From: Gordonia amicalis NBRC 100051 = JCM 11271
Lineage (GTDB): Bacteria > Actinomycetota > Actinomycetes > Mycobacteriales > Mycobacteriaceae
Assembly (NCBI RefSeq): GCF_000332995.1
Contig: NZ_BANS01000026.1
Span: forward strand, 46,162-110,161
DNA length: 64,000 bases
Direction of reading: 5' to 3'
The translations under genes were made by a program, and so were the position numbers. Positions 48,486-57,057 of this stretch are shown here, piece by piece. Under the pieces are notes generated by a model. That model had not been told where the DNA came from. It was given only the letters and a program-made list of their open reading frames with translations, and ran no database searches. Positions within the stretch are counted from its first letter, which is position 1; each line of letters begins with the position of its first letter.

Positions 48486-49520
48486 ATGACCAAAGCATTG
48501 ACGAATCCGCACACCACCGGCGACGCCCCCTCGCGCTACGTTCCCGAACCCGATAAAACGGGCTCCGAGCACGACTACGGCCAGGTGCTCGACGACCTGT
48601 CCGCGGCCTCGGTGCACCGCAACTTCGACCCCTACGTCGACATCGACTGGGATGCGCCGCACATGGCGATCACCGCGGACGACCCGCGCTGGATCCTCTC
48701 CTACGAGGTCGACCCGATCGGTCGTCACCCCTGGTACCAGCAGCTGCCGGAGAGCAAGCAGATCGAGATCGGCATGTGGCGTCAGGCCAACGTCGCCAAG
48801 GTCGGCCTGCAGTTCGAGTCGGTGCTCATCCGTGGCCTGATGCAGTACAGCTTCTCCCTCCCCAACGGCGCACGCGAGTTCCGGTACACCACGCACGAAT
48901 CCAAGGAGGAGTGCAATCACACCCTGATGTTCCAGGAGTTCGTGAACCGCGTGGGCATGGACGTTCCCGGCGCGAAGATCGGGTACCGGCTGATCTCGCC
49001 GCTCGTCCCGCTCGTGTCGACGGTCTTCCCGGTCGTGTTCTTCTTCGGCGTACTCGGCGGCGAGGAACCGATCGACCACATCCAGAAGGACTTCCTGCGG
49101 ACCCGCGTCCGCCTGCACCCGACGATGGCCGCGGTGATGCAGCTGCACGTCGCCGAAGAGGCGCGCCACATCTCGTTCGCGCACCACTTCATCCGCGAGC
49201 AGGTCCCGCAGCGCAACCGCTTCCAGCGTTTCCTGCTGTCACTCATGCTGCCGCTGGCGATGCGCATCCTGTGCGGTGCAATCGTGGTGCCGCCGCGTTC
49301 CTTCGCCCGGGAGTTCGACGTCCCCCGTGAGGTCATGAAAGACATCTTCTGGCGGTCCGAGGAGTCGAAGCGCTTCCTGCGCAACGTTTTCGGAGACGTC
49401 CGGATGCTCGCCGACCAGAGCGGACTGATGAACCCGGTGTCGCGCCTGCTCTGGCGCGCACTCGGAATCAGCGGTCGCCCTTCGCGTTTCCGCAGCGAGC
49501 CGACCTACACGGCAGCCTGA
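48486..49520 (+). CDS. AurF-like diiron oxygenase
   Basis: A 344-residue protein of the AurF family (p-aminobenzoate N-oxygenase-like). Helix motifs supplying iron ligands are visible: ESVLIRGLMQYSF, THESKEECNHTLMFQEF, HVAEEARHISFAHHF and FLRTRVRLHP. A hydrophobic segment (SPLVPLVSTVFPVVFFFGVLGG) suggests membrane contact, so the substrate may be lipid-like. It precedes fprB by 51 bases. From memory Rv0885-Rv0886 of M. tuberculosis have the same order, suggesting FprB supplies its electrons. The ATG at 48486 is preceded by GAAGGA; an ATG at 48456 is an alternative. Confidence 0.88.
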   Translation: MTKALTNPHTTGDAPSRYVPEPDKTGSEHDYGQVLDDLSAASVHRNFDPYVDIDWDAPHMAITADDPRWILSYEVDPIGRHPWYQQLPESKQIEIGMWRQANVAKVGLQFESVLIRGLMQYSFSLPNGAREFRYTTHESKEECNHTLMFQEFVNRVGMDVPGAKIGYRLISPLVPLVSTVFPVVFFFGVLGGEEPIDHIQKDFLRTRVRLHPTMAAVMQLHVAEEARHISFAHHFIREQVPQRNRFQRFLLSLMLPLAMRILCGAIVVPPRSFAREFDVPREVMKDIFWRSEESKRFLRNVFGDVRMLADQSGLMNPVSRLLWRALGISGRPSRFRSEPTYTAA

Positions 49521-49571
49521 CCCTCACCGGCCTGATCCGCCCTCCTCCACACAGGTAGCGAACCGACCCTC

Positions 49572-51146
49572 ATGCCTCACGTCGTCACCCAGGCGTGCTG
49601 CGGCGACGCGTCGTGCGTCTACGCATGCCCCGTCAACTGCATCCACCCCACCCCGGAAGAACCCGACTTCGGCATCGCCGAGATGCTCTACATCGACCCG
49701 GCGACCTGCGTCGACTGCGGGGCATGCGTCAGCGCCTGCCCGGTCGGTGCCATCGTGCCCGGCCATCGCCTGCCCGACGGCCAGGAACGGTTCGCCGAGG
49801 TCAACGCTCTGCAATACCGCGACACCGTCGACGGTGCGGCGCGTTTCCCCGTGGACCCCGCACGACGACTCCCTCTCGCCCCGATCGACCGTCCGCGGCA
49901 GCTCGCGGTCGAGCGCCGGGTGTCGATCGGCATCGTCGGCTCCGGACCGTCGGCGATGTACGCCGCCGACGAGCTGCTGCGCCATCCCCAGGTCTCGGTG
50001 ACGATGTACGAACGCCTCGACCGGCCGTTCGGTCTCGCCCGCTTCGGTGTCGCCCCGGACCACCTGCACACCCGCAAGGTGATGCGCCTGTTCGACGACA
50101 TCGCGCGCAACCCGAATCTGGAGATCCTGCTCGACACCGAGGTGGGACGCGACATCACGCTCGACGACCTCCGGGCACGTCACTCGGGCGTCATCTGGGC
50201 CGTCGGCGCCCCCACCGACAAGACGCTGGACCTGCCGGGGATCGAGCAGGCCGGCGTCACCAGCGCCACGTCGTTCGTCGGCTGGTACAACGGCCATCCG
50301 GACTTCACCGACCTCGACGTCGACCTGTCCACCGACCGGGTGGTGGTCATCGGCAACGGCAACGTCGCACTCGACGTCGCACGCATCCTCGTCGCCGACC
50401 CCGCCGCACTCGCCGACACGCCCATCTCGCCGGGCGCACTGGCCGCCCTGCGGCGGTCGTCGGTGCGCGAGGTCGTCGTTCTGGGACGGCGCGGACCCGT
50501 CCACGCCGCATTCACGTTGCCCGAGCTGATCGGGTTGGTGGATTCCGGTGTCGCGGTGACGGTCGATCCCGCCGATCTCGAGTCGCCTCCGGTGGACGGC
50601 GAACTCGACGCGACCACCCGCGCCAAACTCGACATCCTGGCCGAATGCGCCGCTGCCGGTGAACCCGAGGGGCGTCGGATCAGGCTGGCGTTCTTCGGTT
50701 CTCCGCTCGAGGTGCGCGGGCAGGACGGACGCGCGAACGGTGTCGTCGTGGGCCGCAACCGGGTGATCGTCGACGACGCGGGCGCGACCGTGATCGAACC
50801 CACCGGTGAAAGCGTCACTCTCGAGGCCGGACTCGTGCTGACCTCGGTCGGTTACCGCGGCGTCCCCGTACCGGGCCTGCCCTTCGACGAAGCAAAGGGC
50901 GTCATCCCGCATCGCGCCGGCCGGGTGTTCGACGGCGACGAACAGGTACCGGGCACGTACGTGACCGGCTGGATCAAGCGTGGACCGTCGGGCTTCATCG
51001 GCACCAACAAGACCGACTCGGCGGAGACCGTGTCCTCGCTGCTCGCAGATCTCGAAGAGGACGCGCTCTCGGATAGATTGATCGACCATGGGGCCCGCGT
51101 ACCAGCGCACCACCGTGCGCGCCGATCTGTCCGCTCTTCCGGCTGA
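49572..51146 (+). CDS. fprB: Ferredoxin/ferredoxin--NADP reductase FprB
   Basis: A 524-residue fusion. Residues 1-75 are a bacterial ferredoxin with two Cys clusters (CCGDASCVYACPVNC and CVDCGACVSACPVG). Residues from about 115 form an adrenodoxin-reductase-like flavoprotein (FAD motif GIVGSGPSAMYAADEL, NADP motif VVVIGNGNVALDVARIL, then VTGWIKRGPSGFIGTNK). It passes electrons from NADPH through FAD to ferredoxin clusters. It matches M. tuberculosis FprB closely and probably reduces the AurF-like oxygenase upstream. Confidence 0.95.
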   Translation: MPHVVTQACCGDASCVYACPVNCIHPTPEEPDFGIAEMLYIDPATCVDCGACVSACPVGAIVPGHRLPDGQERFAEVNALQYRDTVDGAARFPVDPARRLPLAPIDRPRQLAVERRVSIGIVGSGPSAMYAADELLRHPQVSVTMYERLDRPFGLARFGVAPDHLHTRKVMRLFDDIARNPNLEILLDTEVGRDITLDDLRARHSGVIWAVGAPTDKTLDLPGIEQAGVTSATSFVGWYNGHPDFTDLDVDLSTDRVVVIGNGNVALDVARILVADPAALADTPISPGALAALRRSSVREVVVLGRRGPVHAAFTLPELIGLVDSGVAVTVDPADLESPPVDGELDATTRAKLDILAECAAAGEPEGRRIRLAFFGSPLEVRGQDGRANGVVVGRNRVIVDDAGATVIEPTGESVTLEAGLVLTSVGYRGVPVPGLPFDEAKGVIPHRAGRVFDGDEQVPGTYVTGWIKRGPSGFIGTNKTDSAETVSSLLADLEEDALSDRLIDHGARVPAHHRARRSVRSSG

Positions 51147-51561
51147 CCTCGCGGCGGCGCTGCGTGACCATGCCGAGTCGCGGCAGCTGACCATCACCGA
51201 TGACCTGCCCGCGTGGATCACCCGGAGCATCAATCCGCCGTCCACGTCGCTGACCGGCAAGCTTTTCGGGCGGCGCGCCAACCCTGCCGATCCCGACTCT
51301 GAGCACCAGACACTCGTCGCACTGCACCCGACGCACCTGCTGGTCGTCGTCTCCGGGGCGAATCGCGGGATCTCGGCGCTGTCGGTGCCGCTCGCCGTCG
51401 CGTCGGTCGAGACACCGGAGTCGGCGGACGGGTTCGCGGTGACCGGGTTCGCCGGTCAGGACGGCCGCCCGGGCAGTTATCACCTCGGCGTCGGCGAGCC
51501 ACACGGCGCGGAGTGCCTTGAAGCGGTGCGTGCGGCGATCGTGGCCGCGAAGAACCGGTGA
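51088..51561 (+). CDS. Conserved-looking protein of unknown function
   Basis: A 157-residue cytosolic protein not recognised. An N-terminal helical part contains LPADLAAALRDHAESRQLTI. A beta-rich second half (HQTLVALHPTHLLVVVSG, SALSVPLAVASVET, VTGFAG) resembles small PH-like or DUF folds that bind partners. It starts at ATG 51088, overlapping the last 59 bases of fprB in another frame, so translation is probably coupled. Codon use is as in its neighbours. No cofactor motif is seen. Confidence 0.7.
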   Translation: MGPAYQRTTVRADLSALPADLAAALRDHAESRQLTITDDLPAWITRSINPPSTSLTGKLFGRRANPADPDSEHQTLVALHPTHLLVVVSGANRGISALSVPLAVASVETPESADGFAVTGFAGQDGRPGSYHLGVGEPHGAECLEAVRAAIVAAKNR

Positions 51562-51769
51562 CCGGTCGTTCTCTGCGGTGTCGGTTTCGTCCGATTGAGT
51601 GAGACACCCTGAAGCTGGACTCCAGACCTGGGATCGCGGCGAGAGAAGCCCGTATGACGTTGTGCGCGCGCCAGATAGCTGCTGTAGCTGCACACGATTC
51701 CGAACGAGGTGTCGCACGTCGCAGTGCGCACGAGTACTCTTGCGCCTCATGTGGGGGGACGAACCACGC

Positions 51770-52576
51770 GTGACGGGGATGTTCTCGAGGTTTGATTACA
51801 CCGACGCCGCGCTGACCACCGGGGAACGTTTTCTGAAACTCGTCGAGGGGGTCGACGAGCCGGAGACGCGTCTGCCGGACATGCCGGGCTGGACGCTGGT
51901 CGACTGCCTGGGGCACGTTGCCCTAGCGCCGGCCCGGTTTCTCGCGCTCGCGCGCGGCGAGGGCGAATGGTGCCGACAGGCGATCGACGTCCCGGATTTC
52001 AACGCGAAACAGATCGCGAACCTGCCGACCCGTGACGTCTCGGTGCTGGCACGCCAGCTGAGAGAGGGTCTCGACATCCTGGTCGACACCGTCTCGCATT
52101 TCAATGCACAGGTACCGAAGATGCGGTTCGACGGCGACCGGCTCATCCGGGCCGACGCCGCGCTGGGCATCCTCATCGGCGAGTTCGTGGTGCACGGGCA
52201 CGACATCGCGCGTGCGGTGGGCGCGCGGTGGTGGGTCGAGCCCGACGTGGTGCTGATGATCATCCGCGGCCGACAGCAGGTGCTGCCGAGCTGGGTGGAC
52301 CCGACGGCAGCGGCGGGACACGACGGCACCTATGACATCCGATTGCGCGGGTGTTCGGAGCGCTACCTCTACGAGTTCACCGACGGTGAGCTGACCATCA
52401 ACCCCGACGATCCCCGACGCGCCGAAGTCCACGTCAGCGTCGACCCCGCCGCGGCGCTGCTGATCGGTTACGGCCGGCTCTCCCCCACGTGGGCGGCGCT
52501 GACCGGCCGGGCATTCGCATGGGGAAGCAAGCCGTGGCTTGCGCCACGGCTTGCTCAGAAGTTCTTACCCGCCTGA
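51770..52576 (+). CDS. Mycothiol-dependent maleylpyruvate isomerase-like protein with SCP2-type domain
   Basis: A protein of about 268 residues. The N-terminal DinB-like/MDMPI_N four-helix fold (FDYTDAALTTGERFLKLV, GWTLVDCLGHVALAPARF) carries a His, and FVVHGHDIARAVGA supplies another metal-binding His pair. The C-terminal part (SVDPAAALLIGYGRLSPTWAALTGR) is an SCP2-like sterol/lipid-binding domain. The family includes mycothiol-dependent isomerases, but most members are uncharacterised. Start options are ATG 51749, GTG 51770 (G-rich Shine-Dalgarno upstream) and ATG 51779; I favour 51770. The preceding gap of about 210 bases holds no recognisable element. Confidence 0.78.
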   Translation: MTGMFSRFDYTDAALTTGERFLKLVEGVDEPETRLPDMPGWTLVDCLGHVALAPARFLALARGEGEWCRQAIDVPDFNAKQIANLPTRDVSVLARQLREGLDILVDTVSHFNAQVPKMRFDGDRLIRADAALGILIGEFVVHGHDIARAVGARWWVEPDVVLMIIRGRQQVLPSWVDPTAAAGHDGTYDIRLRGCSERYLYEFTDGELTINPDDPRRAEVHVSVDPAAALLIGYGRLSPTWAALTGRAFAWGSKPWLAPRLAQKFLPA

Positions 52577-52684
52577 TTCAGCGGTTGGTTCGGTTCAGCG
52601 GTTGGTCGGCGAACCGGCCGGACGGCTGGCGCGACGTCCGCCCTGCGAACGTCCACCCGCACGATGCTGGTCGCCGGAACGGGG

Positions 52685-54226
52685 CTAAGCCGCCGAGCGA
52701 CCCTGTCCTGCCGAACGGGACTGACCGGCGGAGCGGCCGTCGGAGGCACGCTGTCCACCCGACCGGCGCTCGCCCCCGCGGCTCTCGCCGCCCTGACCGC
52801 GTGCCCCGCCACGGCTCTCACCGCGGGCGGCGCCATTGCCGCGACCTTCGCCGCGAGCACGCCCCGGGTGTCCGCCGCGGCGACCACCCTGCGAACGACC
52901 GCCTTGCGAACGACCACCCTGCGAACGACCACCCTGGCCACCACCACGGGCTGCCTCGGCGGCCGCGCGCTCGGCAGCCGACACGCGGGGGGCCCGCTCG
53001 CCGACGAGCTCGTCGACGGCGCCGGCCTTGGCGTCGACCTGCTTCGGGGTGACCTTGATCTTGGCCTTGCGGAGCAGCTGCGAGACCTCCCGACGCTGCT
53101 CGGGCAGGCACACGGTGACGACGTCACCGGAGCTGCCGGCGCGCGCGGTGCGGCCCGAACGGTGCAGGTAGGCCTTGTGCTCGGCGGGCGGATCGACGTG
53201 GACGACCAGCTCGATGCCGTCGACGTGCACACCGCGGGCGGCGACGTCGGTGGCCACGAGGACGCGCACGTCTCCCTCACCGAAGGCGGCGAGGTTGCGA
53301 TCGCGCTGGGCCTGACTGAGGTTGCCGTGCAGGTCGACGGCCGGGATGCCCTGTTCGCTCAGCTTCTTGGCGAGCTTCTTGGCCTGATGCTTGGTGCGCA
53401 TGAACAGGATTCGGCGGCCGGCGCCGGAAGCGAGTTCGGCGACGAGGTCGGCCTTGCCCGCCGACGACACCTCGAACACGTGATGGGTCATGGCGGCGAC
53501 CGGCGACTCGGCGGAGTCGACCGAATGCAGGACCGGGTTGTCGAGGAAGCGCTTGGCCAGCTTGTCGACGCCGTTGTCGAGGGTTGCCGAGAACAGCATC
53601 CGCTGACCCTCCGCCGGGGTGGCGGCGAGGAGCTTGGTGACGACCGGGAGGAAGCCCAGGTCGGCCATGTGATCGGCCTCGTCGATGACGGTGATCTCCA
53701 CCTCGTCGAGCTTCACGATGCCCTGGCGCATGAGGTCTTCGAGGCGTCCCGGGCAAGCGACGACGATGTCGACGCCGCGGCGGAAGGCCTGTTCCTGGCG
53801 GGTCTGCTTGACGCCGCCGAAGACGGTGGTGACGGTGAGGCCGACGGCGGCCGCGAGCGGCTCGACGACAGCCGCGATCTGGGTGGCCAGTTCACGGGTC
53901 GGCGCCAGGATGAGGCCGGTGGGGGCACCGACGTAGCGCTTGACCTGCATCTCGGCGAGTCCGGCGACCAGCGGGATGGAGAAGGCGAGGGTCTTGCCCG
54001 AGCCGGTCTTGCCGCGGCCGAGGACGTCCTTGCCGTCGAGGGTGTCGGGCAGGGTGTCGGCCTGGATCGGGAAGGCGTCGGCCTTGCCCTGCGATGCCAG
54101 AACCTGGACCAGTTTTGTTGGTACGCCGAGGGATTCGAAGGAAACCTGGGGAGCGGTGGTGTCGGCGGGAGTGGTGTCGGCGACCTGGTTTGCAGGTGCC
54201 GAGGGGGTCTCGAGGACAGCAGTCAT
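52685..54226 (-). CDS. DEAD-box RNA helicase (RhlE-like) with RGG-rich tail
   Basis: A 513-residue ATP-dependent RNA helicase. Motifs: Q motif then GRGKTGSGKT (I), PTRELA (Ia), VIDEADHM (DEAD-type, II), FSATL (SAT-type, III), ATDVAARGVHVDG (V) and HRSGRTARAG (VI). The last 100 residues are Gly/Arg/Ser/Gln low complexity (RSQGG repeats), an RNA-binding, unstructured tail. It likely remodels ribosomal RNA or mRNA, perhaps in the cold. The ATG at 54226 is chosen because the frame upstream has no homology. The roughly 290-base upstream gap suggests a long leader. Confidence 0.93.
   Translation of the reverse strand: MTAVLETPSAPANQVADTTPADTTAPQVSFESLGVPTKLVQVLASQGKADAFPIQADTLPDTLDGKDVLGRGKTGSGKTLAFSIPLVAGLAEMQVKRYVGAPTGLILAPTRELATQIAAVVEPLAAAVGLTVTTVFGGVKQTRQEQAFRRGVDIVVACPGRLEDLMRQGIVKLDEVEITVIDEADHMADLGFLPVVTKLLAATPAEGQRMLFSATLDNGVDKLAKRFLDNPVLHSVDSAESPVAAMTHHVFEVSSAGKADLVAELASGAGRRILFMRTKHQAKKLAKKLSEQGIPAVDLHGNLSQAQRDRNLAAFGEGDVRVLVATDVAARGVHVDGIELVVHVDPPAEHKAYLHRSGRTARAGSSGDVVTVCLPEQRREVSQLLRKAKIKVTPKQVDAKAGAVDELVGERAPRVSAAERAAAEAARGGGQGGRSQGGRSQGGRSQGGRRGGHPGRARGEGRGNGAARGESRGGARGQGGESRGGERRSGGQRASDGRSAGQSRSAGQGRSAA
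52891..52935. repeat. 15-base tandem repeat in the helicase tail
   Basis: Units at 52891-52905, 52906-52920 and 52921-52935; the last two are identical and the first differs at two bases. They encode repeated RSQGG in the helicase C-terminus. Confidence 0.85.
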
Positions 54227-54513
54227 TATGTGAGCAGAGCTCTTCCTGTGCGTGGCACGCGAGCAGGACGACAGTTCACTGCCGATGGTCGGTGCCGATG
54301 GCGAACACGCGGGTACGCGGGCTCGTTCGCCGTATGAAGTCAATGGCAGGCGGTGGACATCTGAAGTCCGACCCGGCGACCACCTGAGTGGGCCCCGACC
54401 TGCGAGAGAAGCGTTCTACGACGCGTTGATGCAACCCGTCATGGGTGCAACACTGCGATCGACACTACGCGCCGGTAACGAAAGAAGCGAATCGTTGTGA
54501 CCGAGGTCGCGGC
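54227..54513 (-). promoter_or_regulatory. Gene-free region, leader of the DEAD-box helicase
   Basis: 287 bases without a supported gene between the XRE regulator stop and the helicase start. It contains an imperfect inverted repeat, TGCAACCCGTCATGGGTGCA (54431-54450), that could form a hairpin in the transcript. Long leaders are common for DEAD-box genes under cold-shock control, but I see no specific element. Confidence 0.3.
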
Positions 54514-55077
54514 TCAGAACGTCTCGCTCAGCATGACGGCGACGGTGCCGGGTTCCAGCGCGTCGAAGACATGCTCGACGTCACCGGGATAGGAGATGTA
54601 ATCCCCGGGGCCGAGTTCTTCGGCGGCGTCACTCGGCCCCAGCCGTGCACGCCCGGCGCTGATGACCACGTGTTCAACGACGCCGCGCGCATGCGGCGCG
54701 GAAACCCGCGGCTTGCCGGGTTCTGCCCGGATGACATACATGTCGCGTCGGGAGCCGGGCGCGGCGGTCGACAGCAGGGTGGCCGAGTAATCGGCGTCTG
54801 CGGCGGGGATGAGGGGCCCCTCCCCGAACCGGATCACCTCGACGGTCGGCGCGGGTGAGTCCAGCAGCGCCGAGAACTGCACGCCGAGTGCCGTGGACAG
54901 CGACCACAGCGTCTCGACGCTGGGGTTCCCCTCGCCCGATTCGAGCTGGGACAGGGTCGACTTCCCGATACCCGCACGACGCGCCAGCTCGGTGAGCGAC
55001 AGTCCGGCACGTGCACGTTCGCGCTTCAGCGACGCGGCGACCAGCGCTTTCGGGTTCACCTGCCGAGATTCGTTCAT
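54514..55077 (-). CDS. XRE-family regulator with cupin domain
   Basis: A 187-residue regulator. The HTH_3 domain (about 14-70) reads LKRERARAGLSLTELARRAGIGKSTLSQLESGEGN-like sequence. A C-terminal cupin barrel follows (about 110-185: VSAPHARGVVEHVVISAGRA, GPGDYISYPGDVEHVF). Such regulators sense small metabolites in the cupin. It is divergent from azlCD and probably represses it. The start is ATG 55077. Confidence 0.9.
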   Translation of the reverse strand: MNESRQVNPKALVAASLKRERARAGLSLTELARRAGIGKSTLSQLESGEGNPSVETLWSLSTALGVQFSALLDSPAPTVEVIRFGEGPLIPAADADYSATLLSTAAPGSRRDMYVIRAEPGKPRVSAPHARGVVEHVVISAGRARLGPSDAAEELGPGDYISYPGDVEHVFDALEPGTVAVMLSETF

Positions 55078-55098
55078 CAAACCGTCCGATCGTCCATC

Positions 55099-55130
55099 TT
55101 GACGAACACCTGTTGTGTGTTCACTATGAT
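55099..55130 (+). promoter_or_regulatory. Probable azlC promoter
   Basis: TTGACG at 55099-55104 and TATGAT at 55125-55130, spacing 20, lie just before azlC. The -10 ends four bases before the chosen ATG, so the message would be nearly leaderless. The inverted repeat at 55104-55122 lies in the spacer. Confidence 0.45.
55104..55122. promoter_or_regulatory. Inverted repeat, likely operator of the XRE regulator
   Basis: GAACAC (55104-55109), seven-base spacer, GTGTTC (55117-55122): perfect half-sites between the divergent regulator and azlC starts, overlapping the azlC promoter spacer. Its position fits autorepression and repression of azlCD; this is inference. Confidence 0.5.
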
Positions 55131-55134
55131 AGTC

Positions 55135-55857
55135 ATGCGTTCGGCATGGAGAACAATCGATTCGGCGACCCTGCGCGCCGTCGTCGTGATGTGCCTGTCG
55201 GTACTCGTGATCGGCGCGTCGTACGGGGTCGCGGCCCACAGCGCCGGCCTCGCCCTCTGGCAGATCGTGCTCATCGCAACCGTCGTGCTCGCCGGGTCGT
55301 CAGAGTTCGTCTTCGTCGGCGTCCTGGCCGCCGGGGGCGTCCCTGTTGTCGCCGCCCTCGCCGGACTCCTGGTCGTCAACACCCGCAACTTCGGGTACGG
55401 GCTCGCGGTGGGCAAACACCTGCGCGGGCTCCCGGAGGCCTTCCTCGGAGCACACCTGATCAACGACGAGACGGCCGCGATGACCACCGCGGAATCCGAG
55501 CCGCGGCGCGCCCGTGCGGCATTCCTGCTGTGCGGCTTGGGAATACTCATCTGCTGGCCGGTCGGAGCCGGGCTGGGTGCCCTCCTCGGGAGCAGCGTCG
55601 CGAGTCCTGAAGCGCTGGGACTCGACGCCGCATTCCCCGCTCTGCTTGCCGCGCTTGCCATTCCGGCCTTGCGGACGCGCGCCACCTGGGCAGCGGTCGC
55701 CGTCGGGGGTGCCGTCGCGGTGGCCTCGACGCCGTTCCTGCCCGCCGGTTTGCCGATCCTGTGCGCACTGGCCGGATTCGCCGCCGTCGAAGCAGCCCGG
55801 CGGCTGCGGCCCCCGCCGCTCGAGCCGTGTCGAAACCACAGTGAGGCACCCCGATGA
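55135..55857 (+). CDS. azlC: AzlC-family branched-chain amino acid exporter subunit
   Basis: A 240-residue membrane protein with about six to seven helices. AzlC features are VLIGASYGVAAHSAGLALWQ-type N-terminal sequence, STLVFAG-like AGSSEFVFVGVLAAGG, and NTRNFGYGLAVGKHL followed by HLINDETAAM. With AzlD it exports branched-chain amino acids or analogues. The start among in-frame ATGs (55126, 55135) is uncertain; 55135 precedes a basic residue and the first helix. It overlaps azlD by four bases. Confidence 0.86.
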   Translation: MRSAWRTIDSATLRAVVVMCLSVLVIGASYGVAAHSAGLALWQIVLIATVVLAGSSEFVFVGVLAAGGVPVVAALAGLLVVNTRNFGYGLAVGKHLRGLPEAFLGAHLINDETAAMTTAESEPRRARAAFLLCGLGILICWPVGAGLGALLGSSVASPEALGLDAAFPALLAALAIPALRTRATWAAVAVGGAVAVASTPFLPAGLPILCALAGFAAVEAARRLRPPPLEPCRNHSEAPR

Positions 55858-56177
55858 TCTCCGAATTCTCCCTCGGCATCGGAATCGCCGTCCTCGCTGT
55901 CGGCACCTACCTGATCCGGCTGGCCGGGCCGCTCCTCCGCAACCGTCTCACGGTGTCGGCGACCGCGGAGAAGCTGATGGATCGGGCCCCCGTGGTGTTG
56001 CTCGTGGCGGTGGCGCTGACCGGGGCCGTATTCGCCGGTCACGACTTCGCCGGCTGGGCACGGCCCGCGGGCGTGGCCGTCGGCGTCCTCACGGCCGTCC
56101 TGCGCGCGCCGATCGCGGTCGTGGTCATCCTCGCCGCCGCGACCGCCGCTGGCCTCCGCGCGCTCGGCCTCCCCTGA
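55854..56177 (+). CDS. azlD: AzlD-domain protein
   Basis: A 107-residue membrane protein with three to four helices (LGIGIAVLAVGTYLIRLAG, VVLLVAVALTGAVFAG, VAVGVLTAVLRAPIAVVVILAAATAAG). YLIRLAGPLLRNRL is the typical AzlD signature near the first helix. It is the small partner of AzlC in amino acid export, coupled by ATGA overlap. Confidence 0.87.
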   Translation: MISEFSLGIGIAVLAVGTYLIRLAGPLLRNRLTVSATAEKLMDRAPVVLLVAVALTGAVFAGHDFAGWARPAGVAVGVLTAVLRAPIAVVVILAAATAAGLRALGLP

Positions 56178-56187
56178 GCCGACCTCG

Positions 56188-57006
56188 TCAGGCATGCGCC
56201 TGGGCCGCGTACTCGCGTGCGCGCCGATCGAGAACCACGGCGACCTGGGACGGCGCGTCCTCGCCGATCAGGAGTCTCAGACGGCCTGGTTCCGGGTCGG
56301 CGATATGCGCGACGAGACGCTCGGCGACCGCGGCGGGCGAGGTGCCTCCGCCGGTAGCCCCTGGATCATGGGGCCAGGGCACAGCGGCGGTGCCGAGGCG
56401 CTCGGCGCGGATGGCGTCGTACACGTTCTTCGGCTGACTGAATCGCATACTGCCCGTGGCCCATTCCGTATCCATGGACCCGATCTCGGCGATGGTGACT
56501 CGTACCCCGAACGCTGCCACCTCGTCGGCAAGGGCTTCACTGAAGCCTTCGAGTCCCCACTTGGCGGCGTTGTACAGCCCGAAGAACGGCATCGCGCCCA
56601 CACCTCCCACCGAGGAGATCTGAACGATGTGCCCAGAACGCTGCTCTCGCATGACGGGCAACGCTGCCTGACTCATCCACAACGGACCGAGTAGGTCTGT
56701 GTCGATGATGGCTCGCGCCTCGCCTTCATCGACCTCCTCGATGGCCCCGACCAACCCGTAGCCCGCGTTGTTGACCAGGACATCCAGCCGGCCGCATTCG
56801 GCGACAGCCCGTTCCACGGCGACATGGCAGGCCTGCCTGTCGGTTACGTCGACCCGGAGAACAGTCAGTCGAGGGTCAGTGATGGGAAATTCGACCCGTC
56901 GCGTGGTGGCGACGACGTTGTGTCCTGCCTCGAGTGCTCGACGCACAAGTGCCAACCCAAGGCCCTGTCCGGCTCCGGTGATCATCCACGTCTGTGTTCT
57001 GGTCAT
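56188..57006 (-). CDS. Short-chain dehydrogenase/reductase
   Basis: A 272-residue classical SDR. The NADP-binding loop is TGAGQGLG with TRR basic residues after strand two (NADPH preference). NNAG follows at about residue 87, with catalytic SS at the Ser strand (ISSVGGVG) and YNAAK. C-terminal variability leaves the substrate open. It is divergent from a TetR regulator with a shared palindromic operator, so the two form a regulator-target pair. Confidence 0.9.
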   Translation of the reverse strand: MTRTQTWMITGAGQGLGLALVRRALEAGHNVVATTRRVEFPITDPRLTVLRVDVTDRQACHVAVERAVAECGRLDVLVNNAGYGLVGAIEEVDEGEARAIIDTDLLGPLWMSQAALPVMREQRSGHIVQISSVGGVGAMPFFGLYNAAKWGLEGFSEALADEVAAFGVRVTIAEIGSMDTEWATGSMRFSQPKNVYDAIRAERLGTAAVPWPHDPGATGGGTSPAAVAERLVAHIADPEPGRLRLLIGEDAPSQVAVVLDRRAREYAAQAHA

Positions 57007-57022
57007 GCGCCCATTCAAACAC

Positions 57023-57045
57023 AAACGAGACGCTGCGTCTCGTTT
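57023..57045. promoter_or_regulatory. 23-base perfect palindrome, likely TetR operator
   Basis: AAACGAGACGC, T, GCGTCTCGTTT: an exact inverted repeat of two 11-base arms centred at 57034. It lies between the SDR start (57006) and TetR start (57058), next to TATAGT at 57046-57051, which could be the TetR gene -10. Position and symmetry are as expected for a TetR dimer site controlling both genes. Confidence 0.75.
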
Positions 57046-57051
57046 TATAGT
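57046..57051 (+). promoter_or_regulatory. -10 element of the TetR gene
   Basis: TATAGT six bases before the GTG at 57058 implies a leaderless transcript starting at or near the start codon. The -35 region would lie within the palindrome, so bound TetR would block it. Confidence 0.4.
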
Positions 57052-57057
57052 GGACCA

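Noticed and set aside
49524..51281. 585-codon minus-strand ORF opposite fprB
   Set aside because: No domain is recognisable, and fprB on the plus strand is unmistakable.
51562..51769. A small gene before the maleylpyruvate-isomerase-like gene
   Set aside because: The open frame is just an upstream extension with no homology, and no separate start with a ribosome site is convincing.
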